Of a stretch of 64,000 nucleotides of DNA, positions 38,531-46,917 are shown piece after piece. Source of the DNA: Metabacillus malikii (GTDB taxonomy: Bacteria; Bacillota; Bacilli; Bacillales; Bacillaceae); assembly GCF_030813355.1 (NCBI RefSeq), contig NZ_JAUSUD010000009.1, positions 100,607 through 164,606 of the forward strand, read 5' to 3'. The translations under genes and the position numbers were made by a program. The number at the start of each line of letters is the position of its first letter. The first letter of the stretch is position 1. The notes under the pieces were generated by a model. That model did no database searches and was not told the origin of the DNA. It was given only the letters and a program-made list of their open reading frames with translations.

Positions 38531-39010
38531 ATGTTTCATGTCGAAAATTACAACGGTAATAAAGATGAGCAACAAAAAATTGTGTTAAATCAATTAAAAG
38601 CATTAATTGAAGACGAAAAGGACTTAATCGCAAATTTAGCGAATGCAGCGGCCTTACTAAATCATTACTTAGATGATATTAATTGGGTTGGCTTTTATTT
38701 ATTGAAGGATAATCAGCTTGTATTAGGACCTTTTCAAGGTATGCCAGCATGTGTACGAATCCCTCTAGGTAAAGGCGTTTGCGGCACTTCTGTTTCTGAA
38801 AGAAAAACATTAAGAGTTGCCAATGTTCATGAGTTCCCAGGGCATATTGCTTGTGATGCAGCTTCAAATTCAGAGATTGTCGTTCCTATCATTAATGGGG
38901 ATGATGTTATCGGTGTGTTAGATATAGATAGCCCTTCGCTAAATCGTTTTGATGAAGAAGATGAGGTCTTTTTAAAGAAATTCGTAACGCTTATAGTTGA
39001 GTCTCTTTAA
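38531..39010 (+). CDS. ytsP: free methionine-(R)-sulfoxide reductase, GAF type (YtsP)
   Basis: The 159-residue GAF-domain protein carries the three cysteines of the fRMsr family: C74 and C84 in MPACVRIPLGKGVCGTS and C108 in GHIACDAAS. This supports reduction of free L-methionine (R)-sulfoxide. Its B. subtilis counterpart is YtsP beside refZ. The ATG is preceded by AAAGGTAGG. A bidirectional terminator separates it from the convergent dgcP. Confidence 0.92.
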   Translation: MFHVENYNGNKDEQQKIVLNQLKALIEDEKDLIANLANAAALLNHYLDDINWVGFYLLKDNQLVLGPFQGMPACVRIPLGKGVCGTSVSERKTLRVANVHEFPGHIACDAASNSEIVVPIINGDDVIGVLDIDSPSLNRFDEEDEVFLKKFVTLIVESL

Positions 39011-39035
39011 TTTAAAAATAGTCATTTATAACATG

Positions 39036-39063
39036 AAAGAGGGTGACAATTGTCACCCTCTTT
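39036..39063. terminator. bidirectional terminator between ytsP and dgcP
   Basis: A perfect palindrome AAAGAGGGTGACA-AT-TGTCACCCTCTTT ends in T on both strands and serves both convergent genes. Confidence 0.9.
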
Positions 39064-39067
39064 ATCT

Positions 39068-40864
39068 TTACAATTCAACAACGACGTGATTTTTGCCATT
39101 GTTTTTTGCCTGATATAACGCTTGGTCCGCCTGACTAAAAAGTTGGTTATAACTTATATGGTGACTGGTCGCATCCCAATATGATACACCACACGAAATG
39201 GTAACCATCGGATCTGTGTTTTCTCTGACACGATTTACAATTCTTTCAGCAATTGCTTTACCTATTTTAAGTTCAACTTGTGGCAAGTAAATTGCTAACT
39301 CTTCTCCGCCCCAACGTGCACCAATATCTTTTTCACGAATATTATTTTTTATAATATTTGCTACTTGGACGAGGATTTTATCACCGATTTGATGGCCATA
39401 TGTGTCATTTATCTTTTTAAAATCATCAATATCCATAAGTAAATAAGTTCCTTGCCGATCAACCTTCATCGATTTCTCAATACATTCATTCATATATTTA
39501 CGAGAGTATAGTTGTGTTAAGTGGTCCAAGTTCACAAGCATCTCTAATTCTTCTCTCAGCAATGAGTTTGTCAGTGCCAATGCAGAATGATGAATAAGTG
39601 ATTGTAGTAGTTTATACATATCAAATGTAAAGTGATATTTACTTTCATGAAGCACTAACGCACAGCCCTTTAAACTTCCGCTTTGGATCATCGGCACCGC
39701 CATTAAAGATTGAAATTTAGCATCTTGTATGTGTGCGGACAAATCTCCAATGAAAATTCCTTCCAAATCCTGACCTATTTTCTCCTTAACATATTGAACA
39801 TAAGTTGTAACGTCATCAGATTCAAATAGCTTTGTACTTCCAGGGAATATATTAATTTCATCATTTTTGTCAAAATAAAAAAAGCCTGCTTCATTAGCAT
39901 CAAATGACTCAACTATGCGTGTTGTCATGTAAGTCATATTATCGGTTAATCGTAAATTTTTATTTAGACGATGTGATGTTTCGTTAATAAGCTGTAAGTC
40001 TTTTATTAATCGCTTGGATTGCTCATATAGCTGCGCATTCTCTAATGCATTACCTGCTGTGTGAGCGAGAAGGGTGATAAAACTTCTATTTTCAGGTAAC
40101 TCATGGTCTTGACTCGCAACGACTTGTAAAACACCATACACGCCTTGCTTACCTTTTAAAGGTGTATATAAAATCGTTAATTTACTATCATTTAGTTCTG
40201 ATACTTGTGCATCACCAGTTACATAAGCTTTCATAGCCATTTCATTACCTTGCTGTTCATCATATCCTAAATTCTTTATCGGCAAATCATTATTTGCCTC
40301 GTTGTCATGTGATAAGAACAAATAAAATGTATAGGACGCGTACATGCCTCTTAATGTATTAATTAACTCGATTAACACGTCATCACGATTCATAAAGGAA
40401 TGGAACTTTTCGGTAATTCTATATAGCTGTTCAAACTTTAATTCTTTATGTGTTGATTTAATATTTCGCATTCCAGTAGTGTAAAAGGACGTACATGCTT
40501 TGACGATTTCATCTTGTCCACTCACAGTATAGTTTGCAACATCTAAATCTTTAACAGATACTAATCCGAAAATTCTATCGCCCTGGATAATTGGTAGGAT
40601 GACTTCATTCTGAATTTGATAGAATTTTTGGTCCTGTACTTCTTTCGGAAGTGACCGCAATGAATTTATCGTTACGTCTTTATGTGGAGTTAAGCGGTCA
40701 TTTTGTTCATCGTAAAAATAGAAAACTGCATGACTAACACACAGTTCCTGTTTGATAATATCTATTAAATTATCCACTATATCAAATGTAGAACTTTGAT
40801 AATGCTGACTAAGATATTCAAAAAACCTACTTTTCAGCTTTATCACAACTGTCTGGTCATCCAT
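39068..40864 (-). CDS. dgcP: GAF-GGDEF diguanylate cyclase DgcP
   Basis: The 598-residue protein makes the second messenger c-di-GMP. The N-terminal 430 residues form GAF-like sensory domains without membrane segments. The C-terminal GGDEF domain begins near DHLTQLYSRKYMN and has the active-site motif RWGGEELAI near residue 516, so it should be active. It corresponds to B. subtilis YtrP/DgcP in place and architecture. I chose the ATG at 40864, with GTGGGTGA upstream, over the ATG at 40879, which has no site. Confidence 0.92.
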   Translation of the reverse strand: MDDQTVVIKLKSRFFEYLSQHYQSSTFDIVDNLIDIIKQELCVSHAVFYFYDEQNDRLTPHKDVTINSLRSLPKEVQDQKFYQIQNEVILPIIQGDRIFGLVSVKDLDVANYTVSGQDEIVKACTSFYTTGMRNIKSTHKELKFEQLYRITEKFHSFMNRDDVLIELINTLRGMYASYTFYLFLSHDNEANNDLPIKNLGYDEQQGNEMAMKAYVTGDAQVSELNDSKLTILYTPLKGKQGVYGVLQVVASQDHELPENRSFITLLAHTAGNALENAQLYEQSKRLIKDLQLINETSHRLNKNLRLTDNMTYMTTRIVESFDANEAGFFYFDKNDEINIFPGSTKLFESDDVTTYVQYVKEKIGQDLEGIFIGDLSAHIQDAKFQSLMAVPMIQSGSLKGCALVLHESKYHFTFDMYKLLQSLIHHSALALTNSLLREELEMLVNLDHLTQLYSRKYMNECIEKSMKVDRQGTYLLMDIDDFKKINDTYGHQIGDKILVQVANIIKNNIREKDIGARWGGEELAIYLPQVELKIGKAIAERIVNRVRENTDPMVTISCGVSYWDATSHHISYNQLFSQADQALYQAKNNGKNHVVVEL

Positions 40865-41322
40865 GATTTTCACCCACATAGTTAAATTACAAAATAATAC
40901 ATTATTTGTTTTTATTATATCATAAAAGAAAGCGTTATATATTATAGATAAAAAGTTTTTAGCATTTTCTCTAATGGTGCTTTTCTTAAAAATTATTAAT
41001 TAAACTTATGAAATCTGTAGAGGAGTAACAGAAGAATACTCTACAAACGTCAAGTTTCTAAAGATATTGACAACTATTTACTATACATGATTTTTCGTTT
41101 GTTCACAATTTGTCACCTGAATCAGCTGTTATCATGGCTTGTCTTAAGTTATGCATGTTACGTAAAATACTTGCCCTTACTTAGTTGTCCTTGGCTATTG
41201 TTGTATTCGTTATGCGAAAGAATCGTTAATACATAATATGAACAACTGCCTACGATTTTTAAAGGGAAAAATTGATTTTAACTTTAGCACAAGTTAAACA
41301 GTTTATTATCTTGTAAAGATGC
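40865..41322. other. dgcP-rpsD divergent spacer, non-coding
   Basis: I see no gene here. The region is AT-rich; a TTGACA at about 41066 has no well-spaced -10 partner. The strong rpsD promoter starts at 41323. Confidence 0.4.
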
Positions 41323-41351
41323 TTGACTTTATACGTATAAAACAATATAAT
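41323..41351 (+). promoter_or_regulatory. strong SigA promoter of rpsD
   Basis: TTGACT (41323-41328) and TATAAT (41346-41351) are separated by 17 bp. Transcription should start near 41358, leaving a leader of nearly 190 nt before rpsD. Confidence 0.88.
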
Positions 41352-41357
41352 GATCGT

Positions 41358-41546
41358 TGTGTATAAAATATGCAGCCTATTGATGTAACTGTTTTGATTT
41401 CATTTTGTTCCCCTATAAATATAGGAGGTGCATCGTGTAACTTCTTGCTGCTGGAGCGAGGATGCATGAAAACAAAATGTGCAAAACGAAAGTAGTCAGT
41501 TTGGTTTTTATTTTATGCAAAATAAAAACATAAAGGAGGAGTTAGC
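41358..41546 (+). ncRNA. structured rpsD leader, probable S4 autoregulatory element
   Basis: Long-range pairing is visible: CATTTTGTT near 41410 with AACAAAATG near 41471, and inside it TGCATC near 41429 with GATGCA near 41461. A later hairpin pairs GTTTTTATTTT with AAAATAAAAAC just before the AAAGGAGGAG ribosome site. In B. subtilis the rpsD leader binds ribosomal protein S4 to repress its own translation, and this leader is in the same place and of suitable length. Confidence 0.7.
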
Positions 41547-42149
41547 ATGGCTCGTTATACAGGCTCAAGCTGGAAACTCTCTCGTCGTTTAGGTATTTCA
41601 TTAAGTGGTACAGGTAAAGAATTAGAAAAGCGTCCATATGCACCAGGACAACACGGTCCAGGTCAACGCAAAAAATTATCAGAATATGGTTTACAATTAC
41701 AAGAGAAGCAAAAGCTTCGTCACATGTATGGTGTAAACGAACGCCAATTCCGTAACCTATTTGATAAAGCTGGTAAAATGAGTGGTATTCATGGTGAGAA
41801 CTTCATGATTCTTCTTGATTCTCGTCTTGATAACATTGTATACCGTCTAGGTTTAGCTCGTACTCGTCGTCAAGCACGTCAGTTAGTTAACCACGGTCAT
41901 ATTCTTGTTGATGGTTCTCGTGTAGATATCCCATCATACCAACTTAAACCAGGCCAAACAATTTCATTACGTGAAAAATCTCGTAACCTTGATATTGTGA
42001 AAGAAGCAATCGAAGTAAACAGCTTCGTACCTGATTACCTAACTTTCGACGCAGATAAATTAGAAGGTACTTTCACACGTTTACCAGAACGTTCTGAATT
42101 ACCTGCTGAAATTAACGAATCTCTTATCGTTGAGTTCTACTCTCGTTAA
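41547..42149 (+). CDS. rpsD: 30S ribosomal protein S4
   Basis: S4 is a primary 16S rRNA binding protein needed for 30S assembly. The 200-residue protein starts [16 protein letters not shown] and has the [21 protein letters not shown] block. The S4 RNA-binding domain follows (about 91-155, with [19 protein letters not shown]). It lacks the N-terminal zinc cysteines, i.e. a C-minus form. The ATG has AAAGGAGGAG upstream. It is monocistronic with a strong terminator, as in B. subtilis. Confidence 0.98.
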   Translation: MARYTGSSWKLSRRLGISLSGTGKELEKRPYAPGQHGPGQRKKLSEYGLQLQEKQKLRHMYGVNERQFRNLFDKAGKMSGIHGENFMILLDSRLDNIVYRLGLARTRRQARQLVNHGHILVDGSRVDIPSYQLKPGQTISLREKSRNLDIVKEAIEVNSFVPDYLTFDADKLEGTFTRLPERSELPAEINESLIVEFYSR

Positions 42150-42159
42150 TAGCGTTAAT

Positions 42160-42206
42160 AAAATCCTTAGAGCGCTTGTTCATTCAAGTCATCTAAGGAT
42201 TTTTTT
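42160..42206 (+). terminator. rpsD terminator
   Basis: AAAATCCTTAGA/TCTAAGGATTTTT arms with a 20-nt loop end in TTTTTTT, 10 bp after the rpsD stop. Confidence 0.85.
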
Positions 42207-42347
42207 ATTCCTATTAATAGTTATATTATCTTCATAATGCTTTTATACCTTTTCATCTGCACCTGTATATTCTCATTTACTCACATACTCTCCGAAGACC
42301 TTATGAAATGTCCACTTGTGTTAATAAGCTCTATAATTCCTATATCA

Positions 42348-43184
42348 TCAATCACATATTCTTATTTTCATCTCCACCATATATTCCTCTTGTTCAATTG
42401 GCGAATAATGAATAGGGATGAAATTATCATATATTGAACCGATAACATTGATTTGGTTTTGTTTTATATATGATAGGAGCTTCTGTAAAGTTGCAAAGTA
42501 TTTTTCTGGGGTGAACCAGTCAGAAATACATGCATAGTTACCAGATGGGATTGTACCAAGTTGGATGTTGTTTGAATGTAACGAAATGTGATTCGTATTT
42601 GTAATAGGCATATAAATATGAGTGTAGAATATTTCTTCCTCATGTTTATATGATTTGAAGGGAATTACCGCTCCATAGCTGCTATTCATTACACCTGGTG
42701 CTAATTCTACTACTTTCTTTAATTCTCGGTAAGATGCATTTAATATTTTTTTTGGTGTTAATTGTTTTGCTTCGACTTGAATAATTTTCATTTCATCTTC
42801 AGAACGAATTGTTACTTCACCAAAGTTCGGGCTGCTAAGCTGTTTATTTAAACGTTCTTTTATCGACCTGACTGCATGTTGGATATCAAGTAATTTTTGT
42901 AGCCTTTTCTCAATTATTTCTTCCTGTGTGTTTAAAAATTGTAGTAAGTCATCTGTTTTTAATTGTTGCGCATTTTTAATATCTTCTAAAGATGTGCCTA
43001 TGTATTTAAGTGATTTAATCACATCAAGGTGGTAAAGCTGGGAATCGCGATAGTATCGATAATTTGTATTAGGGTCTGTATACGCGGGCTTGAATAATCC
43101 TATTTTGTCATAATATCGAAGGGTTTGAATTGAAGTATTTGCTAGTTCAGCTACTTCTCCTATAGTATATAATGTCTCTTCCAT
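42348..43184 (-). CDS. MerR-family multidrug-responsive regulator (BmrR-like)
   Basis: The 278-residue protein has a MerR winged helix at the N-terminus (about 1-70, with YTIGEVAELANTSIQTLRYYDKIGL split across the motif), a coiled-coil dimer helix (about 80-118) and a GyrI-like effector-binding domain (about 125-278). BmrR binds lipophilic cations and activates the efflux gene bmr. Here it directly follows a Bmr-like transporter whose promoter has the MerR-type 19-bp spacer. The ATG has AGGGAGAAAG upstream. Confidence 0.88.
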   Translation of the reverse strand: MEETLYTIGEVAELANTSIQTLRYYDKIGLFKPAYTDPNTNYRYYRDSQLYHLDVIKSLKYIGTSLEDIKNAQQLKTDDLLQFLNTQEEIIEKRLQKLLDIQHAVRSIKERLNKQLSSPNFGEVTIRSEDEMKIIQVEAKQLTPKKILNASYRELKKVVELAPGVMNSSYGAVIPFKSYKHEEEIFYTHIYMPITNTNHISLHSNNIQLGTIPSGNYACISDWFTPEKYFATLQKLLSYIKQNQINVIGSIYDNFIPIHYSPIEQEEYMVEMKIRICD

Positions 43185-43204
43185 CTTCTTTCTCCCTTAT
43201 CATG

Positions 43205-43242
43205 AAAATAAGCCTCCAACAAGATATTACCTTGCTGGAAGC
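43205..43242 (-). terminator. hairpin between efflux gene and merR-type gene
   Basis: GCTTCCAGCAAG and CTTGTTGGAGGC arms (two G-U pairs) with a 7-nt loop lie after the transporter stop, followed by TTATTTTC. It may attenuate read-through into the regulator gene. Confidence 0.55.
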
Positions 43243-43255
43243 ACATTTATTACAG

Positions 43256-44449
43256 TTAATTTATATCTTGGAATGATGGTGTTTGCTGTTGTTTTGGCTG
43301 TGCACTATTTTTCCATGCGAGAGAGATAGCGACACCGATTGCTAAGAAGACTGTTGCAAAGTAGAACGGATAGTTCAGGTCAATATCAAATAGGATACCC
43401 CCAATGATTGGTCCTAAAACATTCCCAATGCTCGTAAACATCGAATTCATCCCACCGACAAAACCTTGTTCATTCCCTGCAATTTTTGATAAGTACGATG
43501 TCAAAGCCGGTCTCATTAAATCAAAACCAACAAATACAGTAACAGTTACTACTAAGATTAAAAAGTACGTATGGACCACTGTCATTAAATAAACAAGTAC
43601 AACAGAAAAGATTAAACTATAGCGTACTAGTTTGATTTCTCCAAATATCGCTGTTGCTCGGTCAAATAGTGCAACTTGTGCAATCGCCCCTACTATTGCC
43701 CCACCTGTTATAGCAATTGCAATATCTTTCGGTGAAAAGCTAAATTTATGGTCTACAAATAACGAGAACAGTGATTCAAACGCTGCTAATCCAAATGATG
43801 AAATAAAGAGAATTAAAAATGCAAAGAAGTACTTTTTATCAAATACTCGCTTAAATCCTGACTTCATATTTTCTGTTTGTTCCTCATGTATCTTTTGCTC
43901 TGGCTCGCGAAGCATGACAACAGAAAAGATAGCTGCAATCAAAGCAAGTATTGAAGCTGAGTAAAATGGTACACGATGACCTAGCTCAGCTAAAAACCCT
44001 CCTATACCAGGTCCAATGATAAATCCAGTAGATATTGCCGCAGACATATATCCAAGTGCTTTCGGTCTCGTTTCTGGAGTTGTAATGTCAGCAATAAATG
44101 CTGTTACTGCCGGCATAATGAAAGCTGCACTTATACCGCCAAGTACTCTTGATAGAAATAAAATTCCTACCTGTTCACCTACAGCGAACAATAATTCTGA
44201 CAAACTAAAGATGAGTAAGCCAATCGTAATCATCTTTTTTCTGCCATAATTATCAGCCCACCGTCCAGCAATTGGCGAGGATATTAGTTGCGCAATTGCA
44301 AATGCTCCAACTAAATAACCAACTATAGCACCTGTTAGATTCATTTCGTTCATAATCGTCGGCATTACCGGTATGACAAGGCCAATACCTAAAAATGCAA
44401 TAAATAAATTAGTTAATAAGATAGCCAAAGTCATATTTTGCTTTTTCAT
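43256..44449 (-). CDS. MFS multidrug efflux transporter, Bmr/NorA-like
   Basis: A 397-residue major facilitator with 12 predicted helices. The signatures of drug:H+ antiporters are present: GRWADNYGRKKMI in the loop between helices 2 and 3, and the motif-C region SAAISTGFIIGPGIGGFLAE in helix 5. Together with the MerR gene behind it and the 19-bp-spacer promoter in front, it forms a Bmr/BmrR-type inducible efflux unit. The ATG has AGGAGAAGAAA upstream. Substrates cannot be predicted from sequence. Confidence 0.9.
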   Translation of the reverse strand: MKKQNMTLAILLTNLFIAFLGIGLVIPVMPTIMNEMNLTGAIVGYLVGAFAIAQLISSPIAGRWADNYGRKKMITIGLLIFSLSELLFAVGEQVGILFLSRVLGGISAAFIMPAVTAFIADITTPETRPKALGYMSAAISTGFIIGPGIGGFLAELGHRVPFYSASILALIAAIFSVVMLREPEQKIHEEQTENMKSGFKRVFDKKYFFAFLILFISSFGLAAFESLFSLFVDHKFSFSPKDIAIAITGGAIVGAIAQVALFDRATAIFGEIKLVRYSLIFSVVLVYLMTVVHTYFLILVVTVTVFVGFDLMRPALTSYLSKIAGNEQGFVGGMNSMFTSIGNVLGPIIGGILFDIDLNYPFYFATVFLAIGVAISLAWKNSAQPKQQQTPSFQDIN

Positions 44450-44484
44450 TTTCTTCTCCTCATAGATAATTAATATATATTTAT

Positions 44485-44515
44485 ACTATAAACCCTATAG
44501 TTACTATAGAGTCAA
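44485..44515 (-). promoter_or_regulatory. MerR-type promoter with 19-bp spacer and internal palindrome
   Basis: On the minus strand TTGACT (44510-44515) and TATAGT (44485-44490) are separated by 19 bp instead of 17. The spacer contains an inverted repeat, CTATAG-TAA-CTATAG. This overlong spacer is the hallmark of promoters that MerR-family activators untwist, so the adjacent BmrR-like protein should act here. Confidence 0.85.
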
Positions 44516-44582
44516 TCTGTTCATATCTGGAAAGGAAAAGTTCAACTATTAAGAAAATACAGTTTTTTATGTGACCGGCATT

Positions 44583-44610
44583 ATATAAAGATGGTTTTGG
44601 TAAGGCTTCG
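44583..44610 (+). repeat. end motif of the dispersed repeat, copy R6
   Basis: AAGATGGTTTTGGTAAGG (44589-44606), preceded by TTATATA, is a diverged form of the AAGGCTGTTTTCGTAAAC motif and lies directly beside array C. No further part of the element is clear. Confidence 0.35.
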
Positions 44611-44625
44611 TTAATTTCCCTTTTT

Positions 44626-44910
44626 TCATCAAGCTTGTGAAGAACATTTTCTTTCTGACTTTTGTGAATTTTCGTCTTCATTGAGCTTATGAAGAACATT
44701 TTCTTTCTGGCTTTGGTAAATTTTCGTCTTCATCAAGCTTATGAAGAACATTTTCATTCTGACTTTTGTAAATTTTCGTCTTCATCGGGCTTATGAAGAA
44801 CATTTTCTTTCTGACTTTTGTGAATTTTCGTCTTCATCGAGATTATGAAGACCATTTTCATCCTGATTTTGGTAAATTTTCGCCTTCATCGGGCTTATAA
44901 AGACAGTTTT
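44626..44910. repeat. tandem 52-bp hairpin array C (6 units)
   Basis: TGAAG occurs at 44639, 44691, 44743, 44795 and 44847, and a TAAAG variant at 44899, exactly 52 bp apart. The unit is TATGAAGAACATTTTCTTTC then TGACTTTTGTGAATTTTCGT and CTTCAT plus a 6-nt loop; the stem extends to TCTTCAT/ATGAAGA. The last unit has decayed. It lies between the tyrS 3' end and the efflux gene promoter, about 110 bp from that promoter. Confidence 0.95.
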
Positions 44911-45113
44911 GATTCTGATTCATTACCATATGGTCCGACACTTCTAAATTTCCACCTTCCCTCTAGCTCATGAAAACGATATTAATTCTGACTACGCTTT
45001 ATTTTTACCAACCTTTTGACGAAGCAATTCGCTACTACAAAATCACACAAAAAAGGAACAACAGCATACACAATATTTTGCGCTAAAACTGTCATTCCAA
45101 TTTTCTCTACCTA

Positions 45114-46376
45114 TTAAATGTATCTAATAAGAAAATATTTTTTCTTACCGCGACGGATAACTGTGAACTTCCCACCGATTTTGTCTTCATCGGCAATCAC
45201 CTTTGTTAAATCTTGAACTCTGTCTCCATTAATATAAATCGCACCATTTGAAATGTCTTCACGTGCTTGTCGTTTAGAAGGAGAAATTTTCGCTTCAATT
45301 AATAAATCAATTAAACCGATTTCAGAGCTTTCAATTTTAGTTGATGGTACATCTTTAAATCCTTCTACTATTTCATCTGCTGTTAATTGTTTAATATCAC
45401 CGCTAAATAGTGCTTCTGTAATTTTAATCGCTTGTTGCAATGCTTCTTCACCATGTACAAGCTTCGTTACTTCTTCTGCAAGCGCCTTTTGTGCCGAACG
45501 TTTTTCTGGTGCTTCTTGAACTTCCGCTTCTAGCTGTTCGATTTCTGTTTGTGATAGGAATGTGAAGTATTTGATATATTTAATTACATCTCTGTCGTCT
45601 GTATTAATCCAGAATTGGTAGAACTCATATGGTGATGTTTTCTCACGGTCTAACCATATTGCACCACCTTCAGTTTTACCGAACTTAGTACCGTCTGCTT
45701 TCGTTACTAACGGAATCGTTAATCCGTATGCCTTTGCATTCTCTTCTGATTTTCTGATAAGTTCAAGACCTGAAGTAATATTTCCCCATTGGTCACTTCC
45801 ACCAATTTGCAGCTTACAATTGTTGTTTTGATATAATTTTAGAAAATCATACGATTGTAAAATCATATAGCTAAATTCAGTAAAGGATATACCTGAGTCG
45901 ATTCTTGTTTTAACGGAGTCTTTTGCCAGCATATAATTAATTCCAAAGTTTTTCCCAACATCACGAAGAAATGAGATAACATCAAGACTCCCAATCCAAT
46001 TGTAGTTATTTTCAATAATAGCTGGATTTTCCTTTGCATCAAAGTCGAGAAATCTTGACAGTTGACCTTTAATTCGATTAGACCATTCTTGAACGATATC
46101 CGTTGTATTAAGCGTACGTTCAGCCTTTTTACCACTCGGGTCGCCAATTAATCCTGTCGCACCACCAACTAGTGCAATTGGATGATGTCCATTCATTTGA
46201 AATCTTTTTAACGTTAATACTGGTAAAAGGTGACCGATGTGCAAGCTATCTGCTGTTGGGTCAAAACCAGCGTATAGACTGATTTTCTCGTTTTCTAAAA
46301 CTTCAATTAACCCTTCTTCATCTGTCACTTGATTGACTAGGCCTCTGAATTGTAAATCTTTTAATAATTCACTCAT
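45114..46376 (-). CDS. tyrS: tyrosyl-tRNA synthetase
   Basis: TyrS charges tRNA-Tyr with tyrosine. The 420-residue class I synthetase has the HIGH motif as HIGH at 46-49 and the KMSKS equivalent KFGKT near residue 231. QIGGSDQWGNIT and a C-terminal S4-like domain (about 350-415) are also present. The ATG has AAGGAGAACA upstream. A complete T-box leader with a TAC specifier lies in front, so expression rises when uncharged tRNA-Tyr accumulates. Confidence 0.97.
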   Translation of the reverse strand: MSELLKDLQFRGLVNQVTDEEGLIEVLENEKISLYAGFDPTADSLHIGHLLPVLTLKRFQMNGHHPIALVGGATGLIGDPSGKKAERTLNTTDIVQEWSNRIKGQLSRFLDFDAKENPAIIENNYNWIGSLDVISFLRDVGKNFGINYMLAKDSVKTRIDSGISFTEFSYMILQSYDFLKLYQNNNCKLQIGGSDQWGNITSGLELIRKSEENAKAYGLTIPLVTKADGTKFGKTEGGAIWLDREKTSPYEFYQFWINTDDRDVIKYIKYFTFLSQTEIEQLEAEVQEAPEKRSAQKALAEEVTKLVHGEEALQQAIKITEALFSGDIKQLTADEIVEGFKDVPSTKIESSEIGLIDLLIEAKISPSKRQAREDISNGAIYINGDRVQDLTKVIADEDKIGGKFTVIRRGKKKYFLIRYI

Positions 46377-46431
46377 TGAGATTGTTCTCCTTTAATTTCC
46401 GTATTTTTTGCATAAACTATTTTTGGACGCC

Positions 46432-46690
46432 AAAAAGCCCCTTCATTGCTGAAGGGGCGAAAAATCCGCGGTACCACCCTACTTAGGATTATTAATAATC
46501 CTCACTCGGTTACATAACGGTGTTATCCCGTCTTTTCCTAATCAGATTCTAACGTTCTTTTCAGAAAAGCAGCTCATAGACGTAATTCATAGATTATCTA
46601 TATACTGATTTACACCAACCATCAGCTCTCTATTATAGGGAGATATCTACTACTTAATCCAATCGTAGCAATACATTATTTTGTTTTATT
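46432..46690 (-). promoter_or_regulatory. T-box riboswitch of tyrS
   Basis: The conserved T-box AGGGTGGTACCGCGG lies at 46466-46480 (minus strand). It is followed by a terminator with GCCCCTTCA/TGAAGGGGC arms (46437-46458) and TTTTT. Stem I shows AGAGAGCTGATGG then TTGGTGTAAATCAG, the usual distal loop sequence. The specifier codon TAC (Tyr) is at 46582-46584 within GAATTACGTC. Binding of uncharged tRNA-Tyr would favour the antiterminator. Confidence 0.95.
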
Positions 46691-46696
46691 ACATGA

Positions 46697-46726
46697 ATTG
46701 TAACCATAGTTGTTTTTAAATGTCAA
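46697..46726 (-). promoter_or_regulatory. SigA promoter of the tyrS T-box transcript
   Basis: TTGACA (46721-46726) and TACAAT (46697-46702) have an 18-bp spacer on the minus strand, placing the start point just before T-box stem I. Confidence 0.75.
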
Positions 46727-46917
46727 ATAAAAAATTGAGATATTCTACTTTGTTGGTTCAATTAAGAGGATCATTTTCAAGTGGTGGTAATTACCATCGT
46801 TAAGAAATACGTTAGCCTAGTTATAAGCAACATTGTCCATGAAAACAGGACAAGAAAACCATATAAATATCTTATTTTCCTATGGTATAATAAGTAAGAT
46901 TTGGGGGGAAGCAAAAT

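Noticed and set aside
44481..44699. Minus-strand frame across the efflux promoter and array C
   Set aside because: It overlaps the MerR-type promoter and the first array units, and has no plausible start signal.
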